Source: Bradyrhizobiaceae bacterium (GTDB taxonomy: Bacteria; Pseudomonadota; Alphaproteobacteria; Rhizobiales; Xanthobacteraceae). From it: 64,000 bases of DNA. The notes beneath the pieces are model-generated. The model ran no database searches and was not told where the DNA came from. It worked only from the letters and a program-made list of their open reading frames with translations. Made by a program: the position numbers and the translations under genes. The DNA lies in NCBI GenBank assembly GCA_020853885.1, contig JADYXZ010000019.1, positions 558,001 to 622,000 of the forward strand, written 5' to 3'. Below are positions 17,641 to 28,211 of the stretch, in pieces (positions within the stretch are counted from its first letter, which is position 1; every line of letters begins with the position of its first letter).

Positions 17641-18219
17641 ATGTCGAAAAGTGCCCGGGTTCCCGAACCCTCGATGGAGGAAATCCTCGCCTCCATTCGT
17701 CGGATCATCGCCGACGATGCGGGCCCGCAGGCGAGACCCTATGCGCCGCCGAGCCCAGTACAGCCCGCGCCGGCTGCAGCGCCAGAACCCCCATCACCGG
17801 CAGGTACGAGCGCCGTTGGACCCGAGGCCGACATTCTGGAGTTGACCCAGCCGGTCGAAACGGGGTCCGCATTCACGCCGGTTCGCGGCCCTGACGTCGT
17901 CTTCCGTGAGGAAGAGCCGCGGCCCGCCCGCCCGGCCGCTCAGGCGATGCCGCGGCCGCTGCCCGTAGCGCCTCAGCCGCCGGCCGCAGCTGCAGTGCCG
18001 GACGAAGAGCTTCTGTCGCCGGCCTCGTCAGCCGCCGTTTCATCCGCCTTCAATTCGCTGGCGTCCACCGTGCTCAGCGAGCATTCGCGCACGCTCGAGG
18101 ACCTTGTGAAGGAAATGATGCGTCCGATGCTGCGCCAATGGCTGGACGAGAATCTGCCCGCCATCGTCGAGCGGCTGGTTCGCAGCGAGATCGAACGCGT
18201 GGCACGCGGCGGACGCTGA
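17641..18219 (+). CDS. popZ: PopZ-like polar organising protein (DUF2497)
   Basis: 192 residues with the PopZ layout: an N-terminal interaction helix (PEPSMEEILASIRRIIADD), a long disordered Pro/Ala/acidic middle (residues about 30-120) and C-terminal helices for oligomerisation (SRTLEDLVKEMMRPMLRQWL, then IVERLVRSEIERVARGG). PopZ builds the pole microdomain that anchors ParB-parS. The tolC-popZ-valS neighbourhood supports the assignment, although two MFS genes now separate popZ from valS. It converges with the first MFS gene with one base between the stops. Confidence 0.85.
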   Translation: MSKSARVPEPSMEEILASIRRIIADDAGPQARPYAPPSPVQPAPAAAPEPPSPAGTSAVGPEADILELTQPVETGSAFTPVRGPDVVFREEEPRPARPAAQAMPRPLPVAPQPPAAAAVPDEELLSPASSAAVSSAFNSLASTVLSEHSRTLEDLVKEMMRPMLRQWLDENLPAIVERLVRSEIERVARGGR

Positions 18220-18220
18220 T

Positions 18221-19423
18221 TTAAGCCTTCGCAATCGTGGTGCGGAAGGCAAAGGCGATCACCGGAAACAGGATCGCGGCGATCAGGAAGATCGGGATTC
18301 CGCCCCACCGGTCGTAGATCAGGCTCGCCACGGCAAAGCCGATCGTCTGTCCCAGAAAGATCATCGCCGCAAACAGCGACAGCGCAGCCCCGCGTGCCTC
18401 CGGCGCCATTTGTGTCGCGTGCACCTGAAAAGTGTTGTGCACCATCATCACGCCGATGCCGGCGAGGAACAGCGCCGGGACATAGAGCCGCCAGTCGGTG
18501 GCGATTGCCAGGGAGAAGAAGCAGAGGCCGAACAGGATGCCGCCGAGCGCAAGTGTGCCGCGCTCGCCGACCCGGGTAAGCACCAGCGGCGCGGCGAAGC
18601 TGTAGGCCAACCCGCCCAGGGCATAGACGCCGAGCACGAGCCCGATCGCCGCGAGCGAGAATCCGAAGCGATCATGCAGGTGCGCGCCGACGAACGCGGC
18701 GGTGGTGAACGACACCATGCCCTGCGCGCACACCGCGAACAGCACATGGCGGACGACCGGCCGCTTGAACAGCGCGAACATCTCCGCGTAACTGCTCCTG
18801 ACGCTTCCGGACGGCTTCGGGCTTCCCGCACGCAGTTCCGGCGATGCGAGCAGCCCCAATCCCGCGACCGCAAAGATGCCGGCGACGAAATAGAACACGG
18901 ATCGCCAGCCCAGGAGGTCCGCGATCAGCCCGCCGAGCGCCTGACCGCAGATGAGGCCGAGCATGACCGTGGCCGTGTAGCGTGCGAGCGCTGCGTGCCG
19001 CTGGGCGTAGGTCGTCGTATCGCCGACGAAGGCAAGCGAGAGCGGCACCACCGCAGCGGTAGCGACCCCCGAGAGGAACCGCAGGGCCGCAAGCGTGGCG
19101 AGCGAGGTAGCGAACGATGACGCAACCGAGATGATCGCCGAGGCGATCGCGGCGAACGCAATGATCGGCAGCTTGCCGATCCGGTCGCCGAGCGGCCCGT
19201 ACACGATCTGCAACGCGCCGTGCGCGGCGGCGAACAGCGTCGCGATGATCACGGCGGCGCCGACCGTCGTGCCGAACTCAACGGCGAAGGTAGGCAGCAA
19301 CGGATCGGTGATACGGAGATTGGCGCCGATGCCGAACCCGGCCAAACCGAGCAGGATCAACGTGCTGCCGGCCCCCAGGCGGGGGCCGGTGGTTTGTCTC
19401 GGCTCGATGGGTCCGGCGTCCAT
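18221..19423 (-). CDS. MFS transporter, tandem copy 1
   Basis: A 400-residue, 12-helix major-facilitator protein. It has the motif-A-like GPLGDRIGKLPIIA between helices 2 and 3, and N-terminal ANLRITDPLLPTFAVEFG. The AGAGGAG site four bases before the start supports 19423. It is clearly paralogous to the neighbouring MFS protein (both share NLRITDPLLP/NIRITDPLLP and FAAAHG/YAAAHG). The substrate is unknown; the drug:H+ antiporter type is possible. Confidence 0.85.
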   Translation of the reverse strand: MDAGPIEPRQTTGPRLGAGSTLILLGLAGFGIGANLRITDPLLPTFAVEFGTTVGAAVIIATLFAAAHGALQIVYGPLGDRIGKLPIIAFAAIASAIISVASSFATSLATLAALRFLSGVATAAVVPLSLAFVGDTTTYAQRHAALARYTATVMLGLICGQALGGLIADLLGWRSVFYFVAGIFAVAGLGLLASPELRAGSPKPSGSVRSSYAEMFALFKRPVVRHVLFAVCAQGMVSFTTAAFVGAHLHDRFGFSLAAIGLVLGVYALGGLAYSFAAPLVLTRVGERGTLALGGILFGLCFFSLAIATDWRLYVPALFLAGIGVMMVHNTFQVHATQMAPEARGAALSLFAAMIFLGQTIGFAVASLIYDRWGGIPIFLIAAILFPVIAFAFRTTIAKA

Positions 19424-19522
19424 GTGGCTCCTCTAGCATGGAGTCGGTGCGCCCGACGCACACGCCCTGCATAGCTTGGCGGGATGCCATATCGATGACT
19501 GGGCCATCCCGCCTGCGGCCGA

Positions 19523-20752
19523 TCAGGTCGTCTGGCTCGGCGCCTCAAGGTAACGGAGCAGGAGAATGACCACGCCGGCGAACAAGATGGCGCCGGTGGC
19601 GAATACGGCTGCACCGCCGATCCGGTCGTACACGACACCCCAGAGCGCAACGCCGCCAAGCTGACCCAGGAAGAACGAAGCGGCGAACGCCGATATGGCA
19701 GCACCCCGGGCCTCCGGCGCCATCTGCGTCGCGCGCACCTGCAGCGTATTGTGCAGCATGATCAGCGCCGCGCCGCAGACGAACAGAAGCAGCGGGATCG
19801 GCTGCCACACCGGCGTCAGCGCGACCGCCAGGAAGAAGACGCAGAACACCGCGCCGCCTACCGCGATCAGTCCGCGCTCCCCAAGCCGCGCGATCAGCCG
19901 CGGCGCCGCGACCGTGTAGGCGATCCCGCCCGCGCCGAACAGCGCAAGCACAAGGCCGATCTGCGAGTAGGAGAGGCCGAACCGGTCGTGCAGATAGGCG
20001 CCGAAGAAGGTCGTGGCGCCGAGCGCAAGGACACCTTCCGCCGCCGTGACGGAAAGCAGCAGCCGCACTTGCGGCCGCCGCAACAGAAGGAACGGCGACA
20101 GAAAATCGCTGAAGAGGCTCGGATTGCCTTCGCGCTGGATCTTCGCCGTGCGTAAGCCATGCACCCAGACGAGCCCGCCCGCCGCCACCGCAAACATCGC
20201 GGCGACGAACAGAAACACCGCGCGCCAGCCGACGAAGTCGGCGATCACGCCGGATACCGCTTGCCCGACCATGGTCCCGAGCATCGCCGCGCCCAGCATG
20301 CGGGCGATCGTGGCCTGGCGGTTCTCATAGGGAACGGTGTCGCCAAGATAGGCCAGAGCAAGCGGGAAGGCGATTGCCGCCGTAGCACCCGAAAGAAATC
20401 GAAACGCGCTCAGCGTCGCGATCGACGTGGCGAACGAGCAGGCAATCGTCGTGATCGCCGCCGCGGCGGTCGCGAGCGTCAGCACCCGCAGCTTGCCCAA
20501 ACGGTCGCCGAGCGGGCCGCCGGCGAACTGCATGACGCCATGTGCCGCAGCATAGAACACGGAGACGATCGCCACTCTGCCGGGCGTCGACTGAAACTCG
20601 GCGGCGAGCGAGGGCAGAAGGGGGTCGGTGATGCGGATATTGAGGGCAACCGCAAACCCCGCGATCATCAGAAACACGAGGATGCGCTCGAGTTCCCGCG
20701 GTTCGGCGGCGCGGTCTTGTCGGTTCGCGTCGGAGGGGTCGGGAGAAGCCAC
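19523..20752 (-). CDS. MFS transporter, tandem copy 2
   Basis: A 409-residue MFS protein on the same strand as copy 1 and transcribed first, 99 bases upstream of it. It begins with GTG (MASPDPSDANRQDRAAEP). The loop GGPLGDRLGKLRVL and the helix-11 region HNTLQVRATQMAPEARGAA match copy 1 (HNTFQVHATQMAPEARGAA), so the pair arose by tandem duplication. It is divergent from valS. Confidence 0.85.
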   Translation of the reverse strand: MASPDPSDANRQDRAAEPRELERILVFLMIAGFAVALNIRITDPLLPSLAAEFQSTPGRVAIVSVFYAAAHGVMQFAGGPLGDRLGKLRVLTLATAAAAITTIACSFATSIATLSAFRFLSGATAAIAFPLALAYLGDTVPYENRQATIARMLGAAMLGTMVGQAVSGVIADFVGWRAVFLFVAAMFAVAAGGLVWVHGLRTAKIQREGNPSLFSDFLSPFLLLRRPQVRLLLSVTAAEGVLALGATTFFGAYLHDRFGLSYSQIGLVLALFGAGGIAYTVAAPRLIARLGERGLIAVGGAVFCVFFLAVALTPVWQPIPLLLFVCGAALIMLHNTLQVRATQMAPEARGAAISAFAASFFLGQLGGVALWGVVYDRIGGAAVFATGAILFAGVVILLLRYLEAPSQTT

Positions 20753-20852
20753 GGCTGTCGATAGCAGAATCGATTAAATCTCGTCGCGTACCTTCCTCAT
20801 ATTCGCTATGCGGCCGAAAGGCCCGGCGGAAATCATGCCCGCAGAGCGAACA

Positions 20853-20881
20853 TTGACAGCTTGGCGGCGGTTCGCTTTCTA
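20853..20881 (+). promoter_or_regulatory. Possible valS promoter
   Basis: A perfect -35 hexamer TTGACA is followed after 17 bases by TTTCTA, a weak -10. It lies 23-51 bases upstream of the valS start, in the gap divergent from the MFS pair. Confidence 0.4.
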
Positions 20882-20903
20882 GCGGCACCTGTCTGGAAAT
20901 CAC

Positions 20904-23669
20904 ATGTTGGAAAAGACCTACCAGCCTTCCGAAGTCGAGGACCGCATCTACCAAGCGTGGGAAGAGGCGCGCGCGTTTGCGGCCGGCCGCCCTGAGCGCA
21001 AGGGCGCCGATCCCTATTGCGTCGTGATCCCGCCGCCGAACGTGACCGGCTCCCTGCACATGGGCCACGCGCTCAACAACACCTTGCAGGACGTGCTCTG
21101 CCGCTTCGAGCGCATGCGCGGCAAGGACGTACTGTGGCAGCCGGGCACCGATCACGCCGGCATCGCGACGCAAATGGTGGTCGAGCGACAGCTCGAGCAG
21201 TCGGGCGTGAAGCGGCGCGACCTATCGCGCGAGGAATTCATCCGCCGCGTCTGGAGCTGGAAGGAACAGTCCGGCGGCATGATCATCAACCAGCTCAAGC
21301 GCCTCGGCGCGTCGTGCGACTGGTCGCGCGAGCGTTTCACGATGGATGAGGGGCTGTCGCGCGCCGTCCTCAAGGTCTTCGTCACGCTCTACAAAGAGGG
21401 CCTCATCTACCGCGACAAGCGGCTGGTGAACTGGGACCCGAAGCTGCTCACCGCGATCTCCGACCTCGAGGTGCAGCAGGTCGAGACCAAGGGCAATCTC
21501 TGGCACTTCAAGTATCCGGTGGAAGGCAGCGACAGCGAGTACATCATCGTCGCTACCACGCGGCCGGAAACCATGCTTGGCGACACAGCTGTTGCCGTGC
21601 ATCCAGAGAATGAGCGCTGGAAGCACCTCATCGGCAGCCACGCGATCCTGCCGCTGGTCGGCCGCCGCATCCCGATCGTCGGCGACGACTATGCCGATCC
21701 CGAAAAGGGCACCGGCGCGGTGAAGATCACGCCTGCGCACGACTTCAACGACTTCGACGTCGGCCGCCGGCATAGCTTGCCGATCGTCAACGTGTTCGAC
21801 AACGAGGCGCGGTTGTCGTTGCGAGACAACGATTCGTTCCTCGACGGCGCGGAGACCGGCGCCGATCTCGACGCGGTGCTCGCGCTACACGGCAAGGACC
21901 GCTTCGTCGCGCGCAAGGCGATCGTCGAGCTGATGGAGGCGCGCGGCCTCGTCGACAAGATCGAGCCGAACGTCCACATGGTCCCGCACGGCGACCGCTC
22001 CGGCGCGGTGATTGAGCCGTACCTGACCGATCAGTGGTACGTCGACGCGAAGACGCTGGCGAAGCAGGCGCTCGCCGCCGTGCGCGACGGGCGCACGAAG
22101 TTCGTGCCGAAGAACTGGGAGAAGACCTACTTCGACTGGCTCGAGAACATCGAGCCCTGGTGCATCTCGCGCCAGCTCTGGTGGGGTCATCAGATCCCGG
22201 CCTGGTACGGACCGGACGGCAAGGTCTTCGTCGCCGAAACCGAGGAAGAGGCGGTCTCGCACGCGCTCGCCTATTACGCCGAGACCGAGGCGATCACGCC
22301 CATGCAGGGCCACGACATGGCGCTCGATCCGAAGTCGCGCGAGCCGTTCCTGCTGCGCGATGAAGACGTGCTCGACACCTGGTTCTCGTCCGCGCTCTGG
22401 CCATTCTCGACGCTGGGCTGGCCCGACGAGACGCCCGAGCTCAAGCGCTTCTATCCCACAAGCGCGCTCGTCACCGGCTTCGACATCATCTTCTTCTGGG
22501 TTGCGCGCATGATGATGATGGGGCTGCACTTCAGGAAGGAAGTACCGTTCCGCGACGTCTATATCCATGCCCTTGTCCGCGACGAGAAGGGCGCCAAGAT
22601 GTCGAAGTCGAAGGGGAACGTGATCGATCCCCTCGATCTCATCACCAAGTACGGCGCCGATGCGCTGCGCTTCACGCTGACGGCGATGGCCGCGCAGGGC
22701 CGCGACATCAAGCTCGCAACGAGCCGCGTCGAGGGCTACCGCAACTTCGCGACCAAGCTCTGGAACGCCGCCCGCTTCGCCGAGTTCAACGGCGCGGTGC
22801 GCGTCGAGGGCTTTGACCCAAAGAAGGCGAAGGAGACGATCAACCGCTGGATTCTCGGCGAGATGGAAAAAGCAACCGCCGAAGTCACATCCGCCATCGA
22901 AGCTTACAAGTTCAACGAGGCCGCCGGCGCCGCCTATCGCTTCGTCTGGAACATCTATTGCGACTGGTACCTCGAGCTCTCGAAGCCCGTACTCACCGGT
23001 CCCGACGGCACCGCCAAGGACGAGACGCGAGCGACCGTGACCTTCGTTATGGACGAAATCCTGAAGCTCCTGCACCCGTTCATGCCATTCATCACGGAAG
23101 AGCTTTGGCGCGTGACGGGCGAACAGGGCCCGAAGCGCGAGACCATGCTCGTGCTCGCGCCGTGGCCGACCCACAAGGGCCTCGCCGACGACAAGGCCGA
23201 GGCAGAGATCGGCTGGATCGTCGATCTCGTCTCCGCCGTGCGCTCGGTGCGCTCGGAGATGAACGTGCCGGCAGGCGCACAGATTCCACTTGCGCTTGTC
23301 GCGGGCAAGGATACCCGCGAGCGGGCAGGGCGCTGGAACGAGGCACTGAAGCGCCTTGCACGCCTTTCAGAGATCAGCTTCGTGGACGCGCCGCCCGCGG
23401 GCTCCGTCCAGTTGCTCGTGCGCGGCGAGATCGCGGCGCTGCCGCTCGCCGGCGTGATCGATCTCACCGCCGAACGCGCACGGTTGGAGAAGGAACTTGG
23501 GAAGATCGCCGACGATATCTCCCGCATCGACAAGAAGCTCGGCAACGCCGACTTCATGGCCCGCGCACCCGAGGAAGTCGTCGAAGAGCAGCGTGAGCGC
23601 CGCGAGGAAGCCAAAAGCCGTCGGGCCAAGGTACGCGAGGCGCTGGAGAGACTGAAAGGCGCGGCCTGA
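20904..23669 (+). CDS. valS: Valyl-tRNA synthetase
   Basis: A 921-residue class Ia synthetase. The HIGH motif is NVTGSLHMGHALNNT near residue 50. The editing CP1 domain carries TTRPETMLGDTAV and VKITPAHDFNDFDVG. The KMSKS loop is AKMSKSKGNVIDP, and a C-terminal coiled-coil arm follows (LTAERARLEKELGKIADDI). Length and domain order are normal. It charges tRNA-Val in the cytoplasm. An MFS gene follows after four bases. Confidence 0.97.
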   Translation: MLEKTYQPSEVEDRIYQAWEEARAFAAGRPERKGADPYCVVIPPPNVTGSLHMGHALNNTLQDVLCRFERMRGKDVLWQPGTDHAGIATQMVVERQLEQSGVKRRDLSREEFIRRVWSWKEQSGGMIINQLKRLGASCDWSRERFTMDEGLSRAVLKVFVTLYKEGLIYRDKRLVNWDPKLLTAISDLEVQQVETKGNLWHFKYPVEGSDSEYIIVATTRPETMLGDTAVAVHPENERWKHLIGSHAILPLVGRRIPIVGDDYADPEKGTGAVKITPAHDFNDFDVGRRHSLPIVNVFDNEARLSLRDNDSFLDGAETGADLDAVLALHGKDRFVARKAIVELMEARGLVDKIEPNVHMVPHGDRSGAVIEPYLTDQWYVDAKTLAKQALAAVRDGRTKFVPKNWEKTYFDWLENIEPWCISRQLWWGHQIPAWYGPDGKVFVAETEEEAVSHALAYYAETEAITPMQGHDMALDPKSREPFLLRDEDVLDTWFSSALWPFSTLGWPDETPELKRFYPTSALVTGFDIIFFWVARMMMMGLHFRKEVPFRDVYIHALVRDEKGAKMSKSKGNVIDPLDLITKYGADALRFTLTAMAAQGRDIKLATSRVEGYRNFATKLWNAARFAEFNGAVRVEGFDPKKAKETINRWILGEMEKATAEVTSAIEAYKFNEAAGAAYRFVWNIYCDWYLELSKPVLTGPDGTAKDETRATVTFVMDEILKLLHPFMPFITEELWRVTGEQGPKRETMLVLAPWPTHKGLADDKAEAEIGWIVDLVSAVRSVRSEMNVPAGAQIPLALVAGKDTRERAGRWNEALKRLARLSEISFVDAPPAGSVQLLVRGEIAALPLAGVIDLTAERARLEKELGKIADDISRIDKKLGNADFMARAPEEVVEEQRERREEAKSRRAKVREALERLKGAA

Positions 23670-23673
23670 AGAA

Positions 23674-24843
23674 ATGGACGCGCGCCGTCTCTGGCTGACG
23701 TTCGGGCTCCTGTGGCTCGCGGGCATGGGCCTGCGGCTGACCGTCCTCGCCATCCCGCCGGTCCTGCCGCTGATCGAGGCCGACCTCGGCCTCACGGGCA
23801 CGCAGATCGGCGTGCTCAACGGACTGCCGGTCATCCTCTTCGCGCTGGCGGCGCTGCCGGGCGCGCTCCTGATCGCGCGATACGGCGCGCTGCCGGCGCT
23901 CGTCACCGGCCTTCTCCTCGCCGGCATCGCCTCCGCCCTGCGCGGCGTGCTGCCCAATCTCCTGTGGCTCTATGCCATGACGATCGTCATGGGCGTCGGC
24001 ATTGCCGTGATGCAACCGGCAATGCCCGCGCTCGTCCGCGAATGGGTGCCGCAGCGCATCGGCTTCGCCACCGCCATCTACACGAACGGCCTGCTCGTCG
24101 GCGAAGTGATCCCGGTCGCCTTGACGCTCCCGCTCGTGCTTCCGCTCGTAGACGGGAGCTGGCGCGGCAGCCTGGCCTTCTGGGGCCTGCCCATGATCGT
24201 GATCGCAGGTCTGATGGTCTTTGCGCCGCGAAGCAGTCGTTCGGGCTATTCGACAATGAAGGTTCGGCCGCGCTGGTGGCCCGACTGGCGCGATCCTAAG
24301 GTTTGGCAGCTTGGCTTCATCCTGAGCAGCGTGAACACCGCCTACTTCAACGCGAACGCGTTCATTCCCGGCCATCTGACCTACGCCGGCAGACCCGATC
24401 TCATCAGCGCGACGCTCACCGCGCTCAATCTTGCCCAGTTGCCCGCCTCGTTCCTGCTGCTGACGATCGCGCGCCGGGTCGAGCGCCGCGCTTGGCCGCT
24501 GATCGCAACCGGCATCATCATTTTGGTTGCGCTGATCGGAATTGCGTTCACCGCGAGCGTATGGACGGTGGCGTTTGCCGCGCTGCTCGGCTTCGTCGGT
24601 GCCATCACGCTCGCGCTCGGGCTGACGCTTCCGGCGCTCCTCGCCGATTCCGACGACGTCGCCCGCACGTCGGCGGCGATGTTCACCGTGAGCTACGCGC
24701 TGGCCATGCTATTTTCGATCGCAAGCGGCGCCGCTTGGGACCTTGCCGGCGATCCACGCTGGGCGTTCCTGCCGACGGCGATCAGCGTGCTTCCGCAAAT
24801 CCTGCTTATTTCGACAATCCGCTTCCCGCGGCCCGCGATCTAG
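23674..24843 (+). CDS. MFS transporter, CynX/NimT-like
   Basis: A 389-residue, 12-helix MFS protein. The segments [20 protein letters not shown] and [20 protein letters not shown] resemble the cyanate/2-nitroimidazole (CynX/NimT) subfamily. It starts four bases after the valS stop and is probably cotranscribed with it. Its last 38 bases overlap the 3' end of the glycosylase gene on the other strand. The substrate is unknown. Confidence 0.85.
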   Translation: MDARRLWLTFGLLWLAGMGLRLTVLAIPPVLPLIEADLGLTGTQIGVLNGLPVILFALAALPGALLIARYGALPALVTGLLLAGIASALRGVLPNLLWLYAMTIVMGVGIAVMQPAMPALVREWVPQRIGFATAIYTNGLLVGEVIPVALTLPLVLPLVDGSWRGSLAFWGLPMIVIAGLMVFAPRSSRSGYSTMKVRPRWWPDWRDPKVWQLGFILSSVNTAYFNANAFIPGHLTYAGRPDLISATLTALNLAQLPASFLLLTIARRVERRAWPLIATGIIILVALIGIAFTASVWTVAFAALLGFVGAITLALGLTLPALLADSDDVARTSAAMFTVSYALAMLFSIASGAAWDLAGDPRWAFLPTAISVLPQILLISTIRFPRPAI

Positions 24844-25417
24844 ATATCGGGAAACGCCGGCTCAGAAAGTCCGAGTTCGCAAGGCCGTAGCGCCACGGCA
24901 GTTCCGCCGCCTTGGTGATGCCGATGCGCGGACCGGAGAGGATTTCCGGTTTATCAGCGCGGCTCCAGAGCTCGAACGGCGGGCGGTCGAGCATGAGCCC
25001 ATTGTGCGCACCGGTGATGCCGAGCGCCTCGCACAGCTTGCCCGGCCCTGAACAAAGCTGGCGCACATCCTTGACGCCGCGCCGCCGCCGCATGGCGGCG
25101 ATGCCTTCCGTCGGCTCGATCGCGCGGATCAGAACCGCGCTCGCGCTCCCTTCCGCCTCGCACACGAAATTCACGCACCAGTGGATGCCATAGGAGCGAT
25201 AGACGTATGCGTATCCGGGCGGGCCGAACATCACCGCGGTGCGCTCCGTGCGTCCGTTGTAGGAATGCGCCGCCGGTTCGGTATGATGATACGCCTCGAC
25301 CTCGACGATGATCCCGCCCACGCCCTTGAAGAGAAACGTCGCGCCGATCAGTTCCGGCGCGACCGCATGCACGCTGTGGGCGAAGAAATCGCGGCGGAGC
25401 TTCTGCGGACGCGCCAT
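24806..25417 (-). CDS. DNA-3-methyladenine glycosylase (AAG/MPG family)
   Basis: 203 residues of the MPG fold. Family features are [20 protein letters not shown] (with the catalytic Glu), [35 protein letters not shown], and [18 protein letters not shown]. It removes alkylated and deaminated purines in base excision repair. It starts two bases after the stop of the upstream oxidoreductase gene, so the two form an operon. Its 3' end overlaps the convergent MFS gene by 38 bases. Confidence 0.92.
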   Translation of the reverse strand: MARPQKLRRDFFAHSVHAVAPELIGATFLFKGVGGIIVEVEAYHHTEPAAHSYNGRTERTAVMFGPPGYAYVYRSYGIHWCVNFVCEAEGSASAVLIRAIEPTEGIAAMRRRRGVKDVRQLCSGPGKLCEALGITGAHNGLMLDRPPFELWSRADKPEILSGPRIGITKAAELPWRYGLANSDFLSRRFPISRSRAAGSGLSK

Positions 25418-25419
25418 GC

Positions 25420-26298
25420 TCAGCCGGAAAGCTTTCTCGCACGTGCAAAAAATTCATCGAGCGCGCTGATCTCTTCTTTTCCGCCGGCAAAGTCCGCCGC
25501 CAGCCGCTCGAAAAATTCCGCCATGCCGTCGTAGATGTCGGCTTCCACGCTGCGCTCGACATAGTCCGCGATCTCGCGCATCTCCGGCGCCCAGCGCTCG
25601 GCCTTGGAAAACATATCCGGCACTCCGCGCGAAAGCTGCGCGAGGAACGGGCGCTGGCTTTCCGCGAGTTCCTGCAGGAGATCGGCCTCGACGCCCGCCC
25701 GCCGCGCGGCCAGCACCATCGCCGCCCCGAGCGCGATCGTGCCCTTGTTGATGCCGGCATAGGCGAGCTTCAACGCCGAGGCCGCGCCGATCCCGCCCTT
25801 CACCACGCGGATGACCAGCCCGAACCGGTTGAGTTCGGTGACGCGCTCGGCTTCCGGCCCCGACACGTAGAACTTCGGCCCGGCATAGCCCTCGCGCGGC
25901 GGCCCGCCGATGATACCGCCGTCGACGAACGGCGTGCCCGTGGCCGTGACCACCTCGGCGATGCGCCGCACGGTGGCCGGGCTGACTGCATTGCAATCGA
26001 CATAGACCGGCTTGCGCGCCGCGGCCCGCAGGGCAGGGGCCAGCCGCTCGGCGATGGCTACCGCATCCTTCGGCGGCAGGATCGAGAGGAGGAAGTCGGC
26101 TTCGGCCAGTCGATCGTCCGTCGCCGCGATCAGCCCCGCCGCCTCCGCCCGTGCCCGGCTGGCCGCCCCCCGGCCATGGACCGAGGTCAGAACCCGCAGG
26201 CGATTTGCGGTTAACCTTGCCCCGACCGCGGCCCCCATATTGCCCGGCGAAGTGATCGCGATCACAGGATTTATTGGGGTTTTCTGCATAGTTTGCAT
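25420..26298 (-). CDS. NAD(P)-dependent oxidoreductase of the 6PGDH/DUF1932 type
   Basis: About 292 residues. A Rossmann motif ([18 protein letters not shown]) is followed by the DUF1932 C-terminal domain ([20 protein letters not shown], then [14 protein letters not shown]). Such proteins resemble 6-phosphogluconate and beta-hydroxyacid dehydrogenases; the substrate is unknown. The start is uncertain: ATG at 26298 or 26289 both fit, and one at 26364 would add non-homologous residues. It precedes the DNA glycosylase by two bases, an association seen in other alphaproteobacteria in my recollection. Confidence 0.8.
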   Translation of the reverse strand: MQTMQKTPINPVIAITSPGNMGAAVGARLTANRLRVLTSVHGRGAASRARAEAAGLIAATDDRLAEADFLLSILPPKDAVAIAERLAPALRAAARKPVYVDCNAVSPATVRRIAEVVTATGTPFVDGGIIGGPPREGYAGPKFYVSGPEAERVTELNRFGLVIRVVKGGIGAASALKLAYAGINKGTIALGAAMVLAARRAGVEADLLQELAESQRPFLAQLSRGVPDMFSKAERWAPEMREIADYVERSVEADIYDGMAEFFERLAADFAGGKEEISALDEFFARARKLSG

Positions 26299-26486
26299 CG
26301 TCAGGCGGAGACCGGGTAGGGATGAGCAGTGTGGCGAACGCGACACACCGTTACAAGATTGCAACCTTAAGGCCCGTTAGGGGCTCTCAACGCCGCGGTC
26401 CCGCCATAAACCAGAACGACAGGGGCTTTCGAGGCCGAGAATAGAGCGCGGCGGGCATAAGAGCCCGGATGCGGCACGAGTGGAAG

Positions 26487-28211
26487 ATGGACGCCAAGAC
26501 CTTCAGCAAGACCAGATTGCCCAGTCGCCACGTGACCGAAGGACCGGAGCGCGCGCCGCACCGTTCCTACTACTACGCGATGGGGCTGACCCGCGAGCAG
26601 ATCCACCAGCCGTTCGTGGGCGTTGCCACGTGCTGGAACGAAGCTGCTCCCTGCAACATCGCGCTCATGCGCCAGGCGCAAGCGGTGAAGAAGGGCGTCG
26701 CCTCCGCCAACGGCACGCCGCGCGAGTTCTGCACCATCACCGTGACGGATGGCATCGCCATGGGTCACGAAGGCATGAAGTCGTCGTTGCCGTCCCGCGA
26801 GGTGATCGCCGACTCCGTCGAGCTGACCATGCGCGGCCATTCCTACGATGCATTGATCGGCCTCGCGGGTTGCGACAAATCTCTGCCCGGCATGATGATG
26901 GCCATGTGTCGCCTCAATGTGCCCTCGATCTTCATCTATGGAGGATCAATCCTGCCCGGCTCGTTCCGCGGCCGCCCCGTAACCGTCCAGGACGTGTTCG
27001 AGGCGGTGGGTCAGTATTCTGTCGGAAAATTCTCCGACGAGGACCTGGAGGAGCTGGAGCAGATCGCCTGTCCGTCGGCCGGCGCCTGCGGTGCGCAATT
27101 CACCGCGAACACCATGGCGACCGTCTCGGAAGGCATCGGGCTCGCATTGCCCTATTCGGCCGGTGCGCCGGCGCCGTATGAGATCCGCGACGCGTTCTGC
27201 GCGACCGCGGGCGAGAAGATCATGGAACTGCTCGCACGCAACATCCGTCCGCGCGACATCGTCACCCGCAAGGCGCTGGAGAACGCCGCGGCGGTGGTTT
27301 CCGCGACCGGCGGCTCCACGAATGCCGCGCTGCACCTGCCGGCGATCGCGCACGAGTGCGGCATCAAGTTCGACCTGTTCGACGTCGCCGAGATCTTCAA
27401 GCGCACGCCCTACATCGCCGACCTGAAGCCCGGCGGAAAATACGTCGCCAAGGACATGTTCGAGGCGGGCGGCATTCCGCTCTTGATGAAGACGCTGCTC
27501 GACCACGGCTATCTGCACGGCGACTGCCTGACCGTCACCGGCCGCACGATCGCGGAAAACCTGAAGTCCGTGAAATGGAATCCGAGTCAGGATGTCGTGC
27601 ACCCCGCCGACAAGCCGTTGCTGAAGACCGGCGGCGTCGTCGGCCTGCGCGGCAACCTCGCGCCGGAAGGCGCGATCGTGAAGGTCGCCGGCATGAAGAA
27701 CCTGAAGTTCTCCGGCCCCGCGCGTTGCTTCGATGGCGAGGAGGAGTGCTTCGAGGCCGTGAAGAACCGCAAGTACAAGGAAGGCGAAGTGCTCGTCATC
27801 CGCTACGAGGGCCCGAAGGGCGGCCCCGGCATGCGCGAGATGCTTGCGACCACGGCCGCGCTCTACGGCCAGGGCATGGGCGAGAAAGTCGCGCTCATCA
27901 CCGACGGACGTTTCTCCGGCGCCACCCGCGGCTTCTGCATCGGCCATGTCGGCCCGGAAGCGGCGATCGGCGGCCCGATCGCTCTCCTTCAGGACGGCGA
28001 CATTCTCGATCTCGACGCCGAGGCCGGCACGCTGAACGTGCGCCTCGACGACAAGGAGTTGGAGCGCCGGCGCGCGGGTTGGAAGCCGCGCCCCGAGCCG
28101 TTCGGCTCCGGCTATCTCTGGAAATATGCGCAGGGCGTGGGCCCCGCCGTCAGCGGCGCCGTGACCCATCCCGGCGGGAAGGCGGAACGGAAGACCTATG
28201 CGGACATCTGA
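26487..28211 (+). CDS. ilvD: Dihydroxy-acid dehydratase
   Basis: A 574-residue Fe-S dehydratase for branched-chain amino-acid synthesis. The cluster Cys residues are in ATCWNEAAPCN, LAGCDKSLPGMM and CPSAGACGAQFTAN. The C-terminal GEVLVIRYEGPKGGPGMREM and DGRFSGATRGFCIGHVGPEA are also diagnostic. The start at 26487 (MDAKTFSKTRLPSRHVTEGP) matches the usual N-terminus; an ATG six codons upstream is possible. The 188-base gap to the divergent oxidoreductase should hold both promoters. Its last 14 bases overlap the exoR-like gene. Confidence 0.95.
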   Translation: MDAKTFSKTRLPSRHVTEGPERAPHRSYYYAMGLTREQIHQPFVGVATCWNEAAPCNIALMRQAQAVKKGVASANGTPREFCTITVTDGIAMGHEGMKSSLPSREVIADSVELTMRGHSYDALIGLAGCDKSLPGMMMAMCRLNVPSIFIYGGSILPGSFRGRPVTVQDVFEAVGQYSVGKFSDEDLEELEQIACPSAGACGAQFTANTMATVSEGIGLALPYSAGAPAPYEIRDAFCATAGEKIMELLARNIRPRDIVTRKALENAAAVVSATGGSTNAALHLPAIAHECGIKFDLFDVAEIFKRTPYIADLKPGGKYVAKDMFEAGGIPLLMKTLLDHGYLHGDCLTVTGRTIAENLKSVKWNPSQDVVHPADKPLLKTGGVVGLRGNLAPEGAIVKVAGMKNLKFSGPARCFDGEEECFEAVKNRKYKEGEVLVIRYEGPKGGPGMREMLATTAALYGQGMGEKVALITDGRFSGATRGFCIGHVGPEAAIGGPIALLQDGDILDLDAEAGTLNVRLDDKELERRRAGWKPRPEPFGSGYLWKYAQGVGPAVSGAVTHPGGKAERKTYADI

